From: Actinomycetota bacterium
GTDB lineage: Bacteria; Actinomycetota; Acidimicrobiia; Acidimicrobiales; AC-25
Direction of reading: 5' to 3'
DNA length: 14,842 nucleotides
Assembly (NCBI GenBank): GCA_005888395.1
Contig: VAXF01000107.1
Coordinates: 1-14,842 of the forward strand
Under the pieces are notes generated by a model. It was not told the DNA's origin. It saw only the letters and a program-made list of their open reading frames with translations, and ran no database searches. Shown in pieces: positions 7,105 to 13,637 of this stretch. Position 1 is the first letter of the stretch; every line of letters begins with the position of its first letter. Position numbers and translations under genes: made by a program.

Positions 7105-7868
7105 GACAAGAAGCCGGTCAAGGGCGACGATGCGTCGGCTACGCGCGCAACTGTGGGGAGGCCGGCGAGGAAGCCGCGACGGCCGGCCTCGACCGCCAGC
7201 TTGAACGCGGTGCCCATCGCGACCGGGTCGCCGGCGGTGCCGATGGCGGTGTTGACGAGCACGGCGTCGGCGCCGAGCTCCATGGCCTCGGCCGCCTGCG
7301 AGGGCGCGCCGATACCGGCGTCGACCACTACCGGCACCAGCGACTGCTCGACGATGATCTCGAGAGCGGCGCGGGTTCGGAGCCCCTGGTTCGAGCCGAT
7401 CCACGACCCCAGCGGCATGACCGTCGCGCAGCCCGCCTCCTCGAGGCGCTTGCACAGGATCGGGTCGGCGTTGACATAGGGCAGCACGACGAAGCCGTCG
7501 GCGCACAGGATCTCGGCCGCCTTCAGCGTCTCCACGGGGTCGGGGAGCAGGTAGCGAGGATCGGGGGTCACCTCGAGCTTGATCCACTCGGGCAACCCGG
7601 CGGCCCGCGCCAGGCGCGCCAGTCGCACGGCCTCGGTGGCGTCGACGGCCCCGCTGGTGTTGGTGAGCAGCAGCACCCGCTCGGGTGGGATGGCGTCGAG
7701 GATGTCGTCGGTCGCGGTCGGGTCGACCCGCCGCAGCGCGACCGTCACCAGCTCGGTGCCGCAGGCCTCGATGGTGGCGCGCAACGCCTGGTTGGAGGGG
7801 AACTTGCCGGTGCCGAGGAAGAGGCGGGAGCCGAACTCCCTCCCTGCGATGACCAGCCGGTCGTCCAT
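7101..7868 (-). CDS. thiG: Thiazole synthase
   Basis: A 255-residue TIM-barrel enzyme that condenses deoxyxylulose phosphate, ThiS-thiocarboxylate sulfur and dehydroglycine into the thiazole phosphate of thiamine. Diagnostic elements are FGSRLFLGTGKF (residues 12-23), LTNTSG, the Schiff-base lysine in WIKLEV (Lys97), DPRYLLPDP, MPLGSWIGSNQGL, and VVVDAGIGAPSQAAEAMELG. The start at ATG 7868 is set by a GAGGAGG sequence 5 nt upstream; an ATG seven codons earlier lies inside the riboswitch. ThiS, ThiF and the other thi genes are not in the window. It is the first gene of thiG-thiH under a TPP riboswitch. Confidence 0.95.
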   Translation of the reverse strand: MDDRLVIAGREFGSRLFLGTGKFPSNQALRATIEACGTELVTVALRRVDPTATDDILDAIPPERVLLLTNTSGAVDATEAVRLARLARAAGLPEWIKLEVTPDPRYLLPDPVETLKAAEILCADGFVVLPYVNADPILCKRLEEAGCATVMPLGSWIGSNQGLRTRAALEIIVEQSLVPVVVDAGIGAPSQAAEAMELGADAVLVNTAIGTAGDPVAMGTAFKLAVEAGRRGFLAGLPTVARVADASSPLTGFLS

Positions 7869-7869
7869 G

Positions 7870-7965
7870 CACGCCTCCTCGACCCGCATTACCGGGCCGG
7901 TCTCCGGAGGGTCGCGGGCCGGTCGTGCCCGCCTCTCAGCCCGGCGCTCCGAGCTCCCCTGCGTG
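7870..7965 (-). promoter_or_regulatory. TPP riboswitch (THI element) controlling thiG-thiH
   Basis: On the minus strand the leader carries the conserved THI-box blocks in order: GGGGAGC, CTGAGA (7939-7934), GACCCT (7913-7908), then GACCGGCCCGGTAATGCGGG, with GGTAATGC at 7893-7886, then GAGGAGG. The closing P1 stem can form between CACGC (7965-7961) and GCGTG (7874-7870). The 3' P1 strand ends just before the start codon and overlaps the end of the GAGGAGG ribosome-binding site (7880-7874). Binding of thiamine diphosphate would therefore hide the ribosome-binding site and shut off translation, with no separate expression platform needed. Location before thiG fits exactly. Confidence 0.88.
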
Positions 7966-7978
7966 TGCTGTCTCGCCG

Positions 7979-7984
7979 TAGGTT
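7979..7984 (+). promoter_or_regulatory. Likely -10 box of a leaderless promoter for the DUF2203 gene
   Basis: TAGGTT fits TANNNT and is followed by exactly 6 nt before GTG 7991, placing +1 on the start codon. There is no Shine-Dalgarno sequence in this spacing and no clear -35 box. It probably starts the right-hand unit. Confidence 0.5.
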
Positions 7985-7985
7985 A
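7980..7985 (-). promoter_or_regulatory. Likely -10 box of the thiG-thiH promoter
   Basis: Minus-strand TAACCT fits TANNNT. A start 7 nt downstream would be an A at 7973, eight bases before the riboswitch P1 stem, which is where a riboswitch transcript should begin. A weak -35 candidate, TCGACC, lies at 8010-8005 with a rather long 19-nt spacer. It overlaps the plus-strand -10 box by five bases. Confidence 0.45.
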
Positions 7986-7990
7986 CCGCC

Positions 7991-8326
7991 GTGCGCTACT
8001 GGACGGTCGACGAGGCGCGGGCGTACCTGCCCCGGCTGCGCGAGCTCGTCGAGCGCATCCGGCGGGCGTCTCTGGCGGCGGCGCGCACCCGGGGTAACGG
8101 GCACGGGCCGGCGACCGACGACGTGCGCGACGCGCTCGACGAGCTGGCGGAGAACGACGTCGTGCTGCGCGACCCGTCGGTGGGCCTCATCGACTTCCAC
8201 GCCCGCGGGCCCGACGGGGTCGTCTACCTCCTCTGCTGGCGACTGGACGAGCCCGACCTGGCCTGGTGGCACCTGCCCGAGGACGGCTTCGCCGGCCGCA
8301 AACCGCTGCCACGGGACCAAGCATGA
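7991..8326 (+). CDS. DUF2203-family protein
   Basis: A 111-residue cytoplasmic protein with the DUF2203 pattern: MRYWTVDEARAYLPRLRELV at the N-terminus, a helical middle, then VLRDPSVGLIDFHAR, VYLLCWRLDEPDLAWWHL and GFAGRKPL at the end. The function of the family is unknown. It is short, rich in charged helix and free of membrane segments or signal peptide. GTG 7991 is the only start that gives the full family N-terminus. Its stop overlaps the ATG of the 31-residue membrane protein by ATGA, so the two are likely made together. It opens the unit that leads to lpd and the lipoylation genes, but this placement does not by itself give it a role there. Confidence 0.85.
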   Translation: MRYWTVDEARAYLPRLRELVERIRRASLAAARTRGNGHGPATDDVRDALDELAENDVVLRDPSVGLIDFHARGPDGVVYLLCWRLDEPDLAWWHLPEDGFAGRKPLPRDQA

Positions 8327-8418
8327 GTACGCGAAAGCTCATCGCCGCGGCGCTGATCACGGGTCTCGCGATCCTGGTGGCCTTCACCGTGCAGGTCGTG
8401 CTCGCCCTCCACCACTAA
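8323..8418 (+). CDS. 31-residue single-span membrane microprotein
   Basis: A 31-codon open frame starting at ATG 8323, whose ATGA overlaps the stop of the DUF2203 gene, and ending at TAA 8418. The product has a positively charged N-terminus (MSTRK), one hydrophobic segment of about 22 residues (LIAAALITGLAILVAF and onward) and ends in two histidines. This is the layout of an N-in single-pass membrane protein. The four-base overlap, a membrane segment with no polar interruption, and a gap otherwise empty before lpd argue that it is real. I do not recognise a family. It could also be a chance frame; absence of homologues would be telling. Confidence 0.6.
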   Translation: MSTRKLIAAALITGLAILVAFTVQVVLALHH

Positions 8419-8423
8419 CTGGA

Positions 8424-8429
8424 TAGCGT
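8424..8429 (+). promoter_or_regulatory. Possible -10 box for lpd
   Basis: TAGCGT fits TANNNT and lies 9 nt before the lpd ATG in the 20-nt gap after the microprotein. A GAGG touches the ATG directly and is too close to serve as a ribosome-binding site, so a near-leaderless internal start is plausible. Evidence is weak. Confidence 0.3.
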
Positions 8430-8438
8430 GGCCCGAGG

Positions 8439-9827
8439 ATGCCCGATCAGTACGACATCGTCGTGATCGGTGGTGGGCCCGGTGGGTATGCCGCCGCGCT
8501 CTACGGCGCCGCCGCGGGCCTGTCGGTGGCGGTCGTCGAGAAGGACAAGGTCGGCGGCACCTGTCTGCACCGTGGTTGCATCCCGGCCAAGGAGTTCCTC
8601 GAGACGGCGAGCGTCTTCCGCACGGTCGCCGGGGCCAAGGAGTTCGGCATCCAGGCCGACCAGCCCACCGTCGACTTCAAGGCCAGCGCGGCCCGGAAGC
8701 AGAAGGTCGTCGACCAGCTCTGGAAGGGACTCCAGGGCCTGATGAAGAACCGCAAGATCACGACCGTCCCGGGCACGGGCTCGCTGCACGCGGGCCGAAC
8801 CGTGAAGGTCGACGACGGCACGGAGCTCGTGGGCCGTCACGTCGTGCTCGCAAGTGGTTCGGTGCCCCGCACGCTGCCCGGCTTCGACGTCGACGGCCGC
8901 TTCGTCCTCACCTCCGACGAGGTTCTCGATCTCCAGCAGCTCCCGGGCTCGGCCGCCGTGATCGGCGGCGGCGCCATCGGCTGCGAGTTCGCGTCGATGC
9001 TGAGCGACCTCGGCACCCAGGTCACGGTGTTGGAGGCGCTGCCGAAGCTGCTGCCGGGCTGCGACGCCGACGTGGTCGACGTGGTCGCCCGCTCGTTCAA
9101 GCGACGCGCCATCGACGTGCGCACCGGCGTCTCGGTCGAGGGACACGAGCCCGACGGCGACCAGACGACGGTCCATCTCGGCGGCGGCGAGTCGGTCGCG
9201 GTCGACGCGGTCGTCGTCTCGGTCGGAAGGCGACCCTTGTCCGACGGTCTGGGCCTCGACGGCACGGCCGTCGAGGTCGACGACAAGGGCTTCGTGACGG
9301 TCGACGACCACATGCGCACCGGTGAGGAGGGCGTGTACGCCGTCGGCGACCTCGTCAACACGCCACAACTCGCCCACGTGGGGTTCGCGGAGGCCATCGT
9401 GGCGGTGAAGGACATGCTCGGCGAGACCCCGGTACCCGTCGACTACAGCCGCGTGCCGTGGTGCATCTACTGCCGCCCCGAGGTCGCTTTCGCCGGTCCC
9501 GGCGAGCAGGCGGCGCGCGACGCCGGGATCGACGTGGTCACGTCGAAGATCCGGTACGCGGGCAACAGCCGCGCCCTCATCGTGGGCGACGCCGAAGGGC
9601 TCGTGAAGGTCATCGCCGAGAAGCGCCCGGACGGGAAGGCAGGTCGGATCGTCGGCGTGCACATGGTCGGGCCTTGGGTCACCGAGCAGCTCGGGCAGGG
9701 CTACCTCGCGGTGAACTGGGAGGCGCTGCCCGAGGAGGTGGGGCTGTTCATCCAGCCCCACCCCACGTTGTCCGAGACGTTCGGCGAGGCGATGCTGTCC
9801 CTCACCGGGAGGGGGTTGCACGGCTGA
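8439..9827 (+). CDS. lpd: Dihydrolipoyl dehydrogenase (E3)
   Basis: A 462-residue FAD-dependent disulfide oxidoreductase that reoxidises dihydrolipoyl groups on E2 with NAD. The FAD-binding GGGPGG is at residues 11-16. The redox-active disulfide is Cys42-Cys47 in GGTCLHRGCIPAK. The NAD-binding motif is VIGGGAIGCEFASML, the second FAD contact is VYAVGDL, and the C-terminal acid/base pair is HPTLSE (His441, Glu446). Length is normal for the family. The stop TGA overlaps the ATG of the E2 gene (TGATG), so E3 and E2 synthesis are coupled. The sequence style and neighbours fit the actinobacterial lpd linked to a 2-oxoacid dehydrogenase E2; no E1 gene is in the window. Confidence 0.95.
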   Translation: MPDQYDIVVIGGGPGGYAAALYGAAAGLSVAVVEKDKVGGTCLHRGCIPAKEFLETASVFRTVAGAKEFGIQADQPTVDFKASAARKQKVVDQLWKGLQGLMKNRKITTVPGTGSLHAGRTVKVDDGTELVGRHVVLASGSVPRTLPGFDVDGRFVLTSDEVLDLQQLPGSAAVIGGGAIGCEFASMLSDLGTQVTVLEALPKLLPGCDADVVDVVARSFKRRAIDVRTGVSVEGHEPDGDQTTVHLGGGESVAVDAVVVSVGRRPLSDGLGLDGTAVEVDDKGFVTVDDHMRTGEEGVYAVGDLVNTPQLAHVGFAEAIVAVKDMLGETPVPVDYSRVPWCIYCRPEVAFAGPGEQAARDAGIDVVTSKIRYAGNSRALIVGDAEGLVKVIAEKRPDGKAGRIVGVHMVGPWVTEQLGQGYLAVNWEALPEEVGLFIQPHPTLSETFGEAMLSLTGRGLHG

Positions 9828-11266
9828 TGGCCGACATCACCATGCCGCAGCTCGGCGAGACCGTCACCGAGGGCACGATCACGAAGTGGTTCAAGCAGGT
9901 CGGCGACAAGATCGACCGAGACGAGCCGTTGTTCGAGGTCTCTACCGACAAGGTCGACTCCGAGGTGCCGTCGTCGGCCGGCGGTTACCTCGCCGAGATC
10001 CTGGTGCCGGAGGGCGAGACCGTCGATGTCGGGACGCGGCTGGCGGTCGTCACCGACCAGCCCCCGGGCGCCGGCGACGGGCAGACGTCGTCCGCAACCG
10101 AGGCCGAGCCGGAGGCGCCAGCGCCGGAGCCCGAAGTCGCAGCGCCCGCGCCGGAGCCCGAGCCGGAGGCGGCGGCACCCCAGCCCGAGCCCGAACCGAC
10201 GCCTGAGCCGACGCCTGAGCCGGTCCACGCGGCGCGTCCGCCGGCAGACGGCGCCGGCACGCGGCCGGCGGGACGGACCGAGGGGAAGGTGCTTTCGCCC
10301 GTGGTGCGCCGGCTGATCGCCGAACACGGCCTCGACGCGGCGCAGATCACCGGCACCGGAGCCGGTGGGCGCATCACCCGCAACGACGTGCTCGCCGTCG
10401 TCGAGGGGCCACGACCGGCGCCCGCCGCGCCCGCCGCACCGGCGGCACCGGCCGCGTCGGCGGTGAAGGAACCGCCTGCCGAGAAAGAAGCGCCGGCCGC
10501 GCCCGCGGCGCGACCCGAACCGCCGGCCCCGGTCGCGCCAACCAGGGCGGCGGAGCGCGACGAGGTAATCCCGTTCTCCAACATCCGGCGCCGCACGGCC
10601 GAGCACATGATCCGCTCGAAGGCGACGTCGGCCCACGTGCTGGTGGTGGTCGAGACCGACTTCGAGGGCGTCGACCGCGTTCGAAGCGCGGTGCAGGAGC
10701 GTTTTCGTCAGGAGGAGGGCTTCACGCTCACCTACCTGCCGTTCGTGTGCCGCGCCGTCATCGACGCTCTGCGGGAGTTCCCGCACGTCAACGCGTCGGT
10801 GGGCGACGACCGGCTGATCGTCCATCACGACATCCACCTCGGCATCGCGGTCGACCTCTCGTTCGAGGGACTGATCGTGCCCGTGGTCCACGACGCGGAC
10901 AGCAAGCGCCTCGTCGGTATCGCGCGGGAGATCTCCGATCTCGCGGCGCGGGCGCGGTCCAAGCGACTGGGCATGGACCAGATCACCGGCGGCACCTTCA
11001 CGATCACCAACCCCGGCCCGTTCGGCACGCTCGTCACCGCGGCCGTCATCAACCAGCCGCAGGTCGCGATCCTGTCGACGGACGGGGTCAAGAAGCGGCC
11101 GATCGCCATCGAGCTGCCCGACGGCACCGACGGCATCGCCATCCATCCCGTGGGCAACCTCGCGCTCAGCTTCGACCACCGGGCCTTCGACGGCGCCTAC
11201 GCGGCGGCGTTCGTGGCCAAGGTGAAGGAGATCCTCGAGACGCGCGACTGGCGCACCGAGCTGTAA
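9827..11266 (+). CDS. sucB: 2-oxoacid dehydrogenase E2 (dihydrolipoyl acyltransferase)
   Basis: A 479-residue E2 core protein. Domain order: one lipoyl domain (residues ~1-78) with the lipoylated Lys42 in STDKVDSE; a Pro/Glu/Ala linker; the E1/E3-binding domain (~154-192, LSPVVRRLIAEHGLDAAQI then GGRITRNDVL); an Ala/Pro linker; and the catalytic acyltransferase domain (~245-479) with FDHRAFDG carrying His451 and Asp455. It resembles the actinobacterial SucB/DlaT type, so whether it serves pyruvate or 2-oxoglutarate dehydrogenase, or both, cannot be decided here. Translation can begin from a GGGAGGGGG inside the end of lpd. The TAA overlaps the lipBA ATG by one base. It is the direct substrate of the next gene's product. 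Confidence 0.94.
   Translation: MADITMPQLGETVTEGTITKWFKQVGDKIDRDEPLFEVSTDKVDSEVPSSAGGYLAEILVPEGETVDVGTRLAVVTDQPPGAGDGQTSSATEAEPEAPAPEPEVAAPAPEPEPEAAAPQPEPEPTPEPTPEPVHAARPPADGAGTRPAGRTEGKVLSPVVRRLIAEHGLDAAQITGTGAGGRITRNDVLAVVEGPRPAPAAPAAPAAPAASAVKEPPAEKEAPAAPAARPEPPAPVAPTRAAERDEVIPFSNIRRRTAEHMIRSKATSAHVLVVVETDFEGVDRVRSAVQERFRQEEGFTLTYLPFVCRAVIDALREFPHVNASVGDDRLIVHHDIHLGIAVDLSFEGLIVPVVHDADSKRLVGIAREISDLAARARSKRLGMDQITGGTFTITNPGPFGTLVTAAVINQPQVAILSTDGVKKRPIAIELPDGTDGIAIHPVGNLALSFDHRAFDGAYAAAFVAKVKEILETRDWRTEL
10196..10219 (+). repeat. 12-bp perfect tandem duplication in the E2 linker
   Basis: CCGACGCCTGAG occurs twice in a row and encodes two PTPE-type units of the flexible Pro/Glu linker between lipoyl and binding domains. 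Such linkers vary in length by slippage, and the repeat keeps the frame. Confidence 0.8.
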
Positions 11267-12801
11267 TGCTCCGCGTCCGCTGGCTCGGGCGGGTCCGGTA
11301 CCGGGACGCCCACGCGCTGCAGCACGCGCTGTTCGCGCGGGCCGTCGACGACTACCTGCTCCTTCTCGAGCACCCGCACGTGTACACGCTGGGCGTGCGA
11401 GCGCGACGTGAGCACGTGCTGATCGATCCCGCCGCCGTCGGTGCCGAGCTCGTGGAGACCGACCGGGGCGGCGACGTCACCTATCACGGACCAGGCCAGC
11501 TGGTCGGCTACCCGATCGTGTCCGTGCCCACTGTGCCCGGCGCGGTGCCGGCGCACGTCCGGGCGGTCGAGCGGCTCGTCATCGACGCCCTTGCCGATGT
11601 CGGCTTGCCCGGGGCAGGCCGGCTCGAGGGTTACCCGGGTGTCTGGGTCGGCGACCGCAAGATCTGTGCCATCGGCGTGAAGGTCACGCGGGGCCGCTCG
11701 ATGCACGGCTTCGCCCTCAACGTCGATCCCGACCTGTCGATGTTCGGCCACATCGTGCCCTGCGGAATCGCCGACAAGGCGGTGACATCGCTGGCCGCCG
11801 AGGGCGTGCGGCTGTCGATGAACGACGTGGCCGAAGCTGTGGCGCGCCGCGCGGCGGAGCAGTGGGCGCCCGACGGCGTCGTCGAGCGCCAGGACGTTGC
11901 CCCGGTCCACGAGCCCGACCGAGTCCGCCCGGTGGGACTCGAGCTCCGCGAGCGAAAGCCAGAGTGGTTGCGGGCCAAGGCGCGCATGGGGCCCGACTTC
12001 CTCGCCCTGAGGGAGACGATGCGCTCGCTCGACCTCGTCACCGTCTGCGAGGAGGCGGGTTGCCCCAACATCTTCGAGTGCTGGGGCCAGGGCATGGCGA
12101 CGTTCATGATCAACGGCGACCGCTGTACGCGCGCGTGCGGGTTCTGCCAGGTGGACACCCGGCGGCCCGACGTGCCCGACCCCGGCGAGCCCGAGCACGT
12201 GGCCGAGGCCGTCGCCCGCATGAACCTCGCCCACGCGGTCGTCACCGCGGTGGCGCGCGACGACCTCGCCGACGGCGGGGCGGCGGGCTTCGCGGCCACC
12301 GTCGCCGCCATCCGGCGCCGCTGCCCGGGCACGACGGTGGAGGTGCTGGTGCCCGACTGCAAGGGCGACCCGGCCGCGCTGGCGACCGTTTTCGACGCCC
12401 GGCCCGACGTCGTCAATCACAACCTCGAGACGGTGGCCCGGCTCCAGCGTGTCGTGCGGCCCTCGGCGTCGTACGCGCGCAGCCTGGCCGTGCTCGGCCG
12501 GGCCAAGGAGGCAGGGCTCGTGACCAAATCGGGCGTCATATGCGGCATGGGCGAGACCGAGCGCGAGGTGCTCGGGGCGCTCGCCGACCTGCGGGCGGTC
12601 GGCGTCGACGTGGTGACCCTCGGCCAGTACCTGCGGCCGAGCGCGTCCCATCTCCCGGTGGCCCGTTGGTGGACACCCGACGAGTTCGACCGCGTGCGCG
12701 CGGCCGGCGAGGACATGGGGTTCGCCCACGTCCAGGCGTCGCCGTTGACGCGCTCCAGCTACCACGCCCGCGAGGCGAGAGAGGCGGCCATCCACTCATG
12801 A
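11266..12801 (+). CDS. lipBA: Fused octanoyltransferase-lipoyl synthase (LipB-LipA)
   Basis: One 511-residue open frame joins two enzymes normally encoded separately. Residues 1-~205 are LipB, which moves octanoate from acyl carrier protein to the E2 lysine: RGGDVTYHGPGQ (67-78), Lys139 in RKICAIGVK, and the acyl-enzyme Cys166 in VPCGIADK. Residues ~225-511 are LipA, the radical-SAM enzyme that inserts two sulfurs. It has the auxiliary cluster Cys261/266/272 (CEEAGCPNIFEC), the SAM cluster Cys287/291/294 (CTRACGFC), and the C-terminal RSSY (496-499) supplying the serine ligand. All key residues of both are intact. A ~20-residue linker with no stop joins them. An in-frame GTG at 11932 could give separate LipA of 289 residues, but it has no good ribosome-binding site. 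The gene overlaps sucB and the next SDR. Confidence 0.9.
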   Translation: MLRVRWLGRVRYRDAHALQHALFARAVDDYLLLLEHPHVYTLGVRARREHVLIDPAAVGAELVETDRGGDVTYHGPGQLVGYPIVSVPTVPGAVPAHVRAVERLVIDALADVGLPGAGRLEGYPGVWVGDRKICAIGVKVTRGRSMHGFALNVDPDLSMFGHIVPCGIADKAVTSLAAEGVRLSMNDVAEAVARRAAEQWAPDGVVERQDVAPVHEPDRVRPVGLELRERKPEWLRAKARMGPDFLALRETMRSLDLVTVCEEAGCPNIFECWGQGMATFMINGDRCTRACGFCQVDTRRPDVPDPGEPEHVAEAVARMNLAHAVVTAVARDDLADGGAAGFAATVAAIRRRCPGTTVEVLVPDCKGDPAALATVFDARPDVVNHNLETVARLQRVVRPSASYARSLAVLGRAKEAGLVTKSGVICGMGETEREVLGALADLRAVGVDVVTLGQYLRPSASHLPVARWWTPDEFDRVRAAGEDMGFAHVQASPLTRSSYHAREAREAAIHS

Positions 12802-13637
12802 GCCATGTTCTTGTCACGGGGTGTTCGAGTGGGTTCGGACTCGAGACGGCCGTCGAGTTGGCGCAACGCGACTGGCACGTGTTCGCCACGATGCGCAACC
12901 TCGACAAGCGCGGGCGCCTCGACAGCTTCCTCACCCGCTCCGACAAGGTCGACGTGCTCCAGCTCGACGTCACCGACGCGGCCTCTATCGAGCACGCGGT
13001 CAAGGAGCTCCTCGCCATCACCGGCGGCCGCCTCGAGGCGGTCGTGCACAACGCGGGTGTTTCGCACGGCGCGGCCTTCGAGGACGTGCCCGACGACGAG
13101 GCCCGCCGTGTGTTCGAGACCAACTTCTTCGGCGTCCTGGCGCTGACGCGCGCCGTCCTCCCCGTGATGCGCGAGCAGCGGTCGGGGCGAATCGTGCTCA
13201 TCTCGAGCGACTCGGCCTTCTACGGCGCGCCCGGGCTGTCGATCTACACGGCGTCGAAGTGGGCCCTCGAGGGATGGGCGGAGTCGATCGCCTACGAGGT
13301 CGAGCCGTTCGGGATCCAGGTCGTGTGTGTCGAACCGGGCTCGTACCGCACCGACATCTGGGACAGCTCGCCCCGCATCATTCCTCCCGACAGCGCCTAC
13401 CGCGAGCTGGCCGAGATCGAGGAGAAGGCGGTGCAGGAGCAGCTCGTGGCGCGGGCGCGCGACCCCAAGGAGGTCGCCAAGGTCGTGGCGCGCGCGCTCG
13501 AGGCGCGCCAGCCTCGCTTCCGCTACCCCGTCGGACCCGACGCCAAGACGATGGCGACGGCCCGTGGCATCGTCCCCCGGCGCGCGCAGGCAGCAGTGGT
13601 CAGGCGGATCCTCGGTATCCACCGCTGGAAGCCGTGA
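12798..13637 (+). CDS. SDR oxidoreductase
   Basis: A 279-residue classical short-chain dehydrogenase: TGCSSGFG (residues 7-14), Arg33 after strand 2 suggesting NADP preference, HNAG (84-87), catalytic Ser137, and YTASK with Tyr150 and Lys154. It then has VEPGSYRTD and a ~25-residue C-terminal extension rich in Arg (GIVPRRAQAAVVRRILG) resembling retinol/17-beta-hydroxysteroid dehydrogenase-like SDRs. The substrate is unknown. Its ATG overlaps the lipBA stop by ATGA, and its own stop overlaps the next gene by GTGA, so it is part of the same translational chain. Nothing in the sequence ties it to lipoate metabolism. Confidence 0.88.
   Translation: MSHVLVTGCSSGFGLETAVELAQRDWHVFATMRNLDKRGRLDSFLTRSDKVDVLQLDVTDAASIEHAVKELLAITGGRLEAVVHNAGVSHGAAFEDVPDDEARRVFETNFFGVLALTRAVLPVMREQRSGRIVLISSDSAFYGAPGLSIYTASKWALEGWAESIAYEVEPFGIQVVCVEPGSYRTDIWDSSPRIIPPDSAYRELAEIEEKAVQEQLVARARDPKEVAKVVARALEARQPRFRYPVGPDAKTMATARGIVPRRAQAAVVRRILGIHRWKP

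Noticed and set aside
6013..7872. One continuous minus-strand frame of 619 codons, suggesting a fused protein
   Set aside because: Its upper half is an out-of-frame shadow of thiG; only the part from GTG 7104 down encodes ThiH, and thiG has its own frame, ribosome-binding site and stop.
7869..7889. Alternative thiG start at ATG 7889
   Set aside because: It lies within the conserved TPP aptamer core and has no ribosome-binding site, while ATG 7868 follows GAGGAGG at proper spacing.
10090..10560. Low-complexity Pro/Ala/Glu region read as a possible assembly artefact or repeat element
   Set aside because: It forms the two flexible linkers expected on either side of the E2 binding domain and keeps the frame throughout.
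10747..11265. Upstream extension of the lipBA frame into the E2 gene
   Set aside because: It is a shadow of the E2 catalytic domain; LipB similarity starts at ATG 11266.
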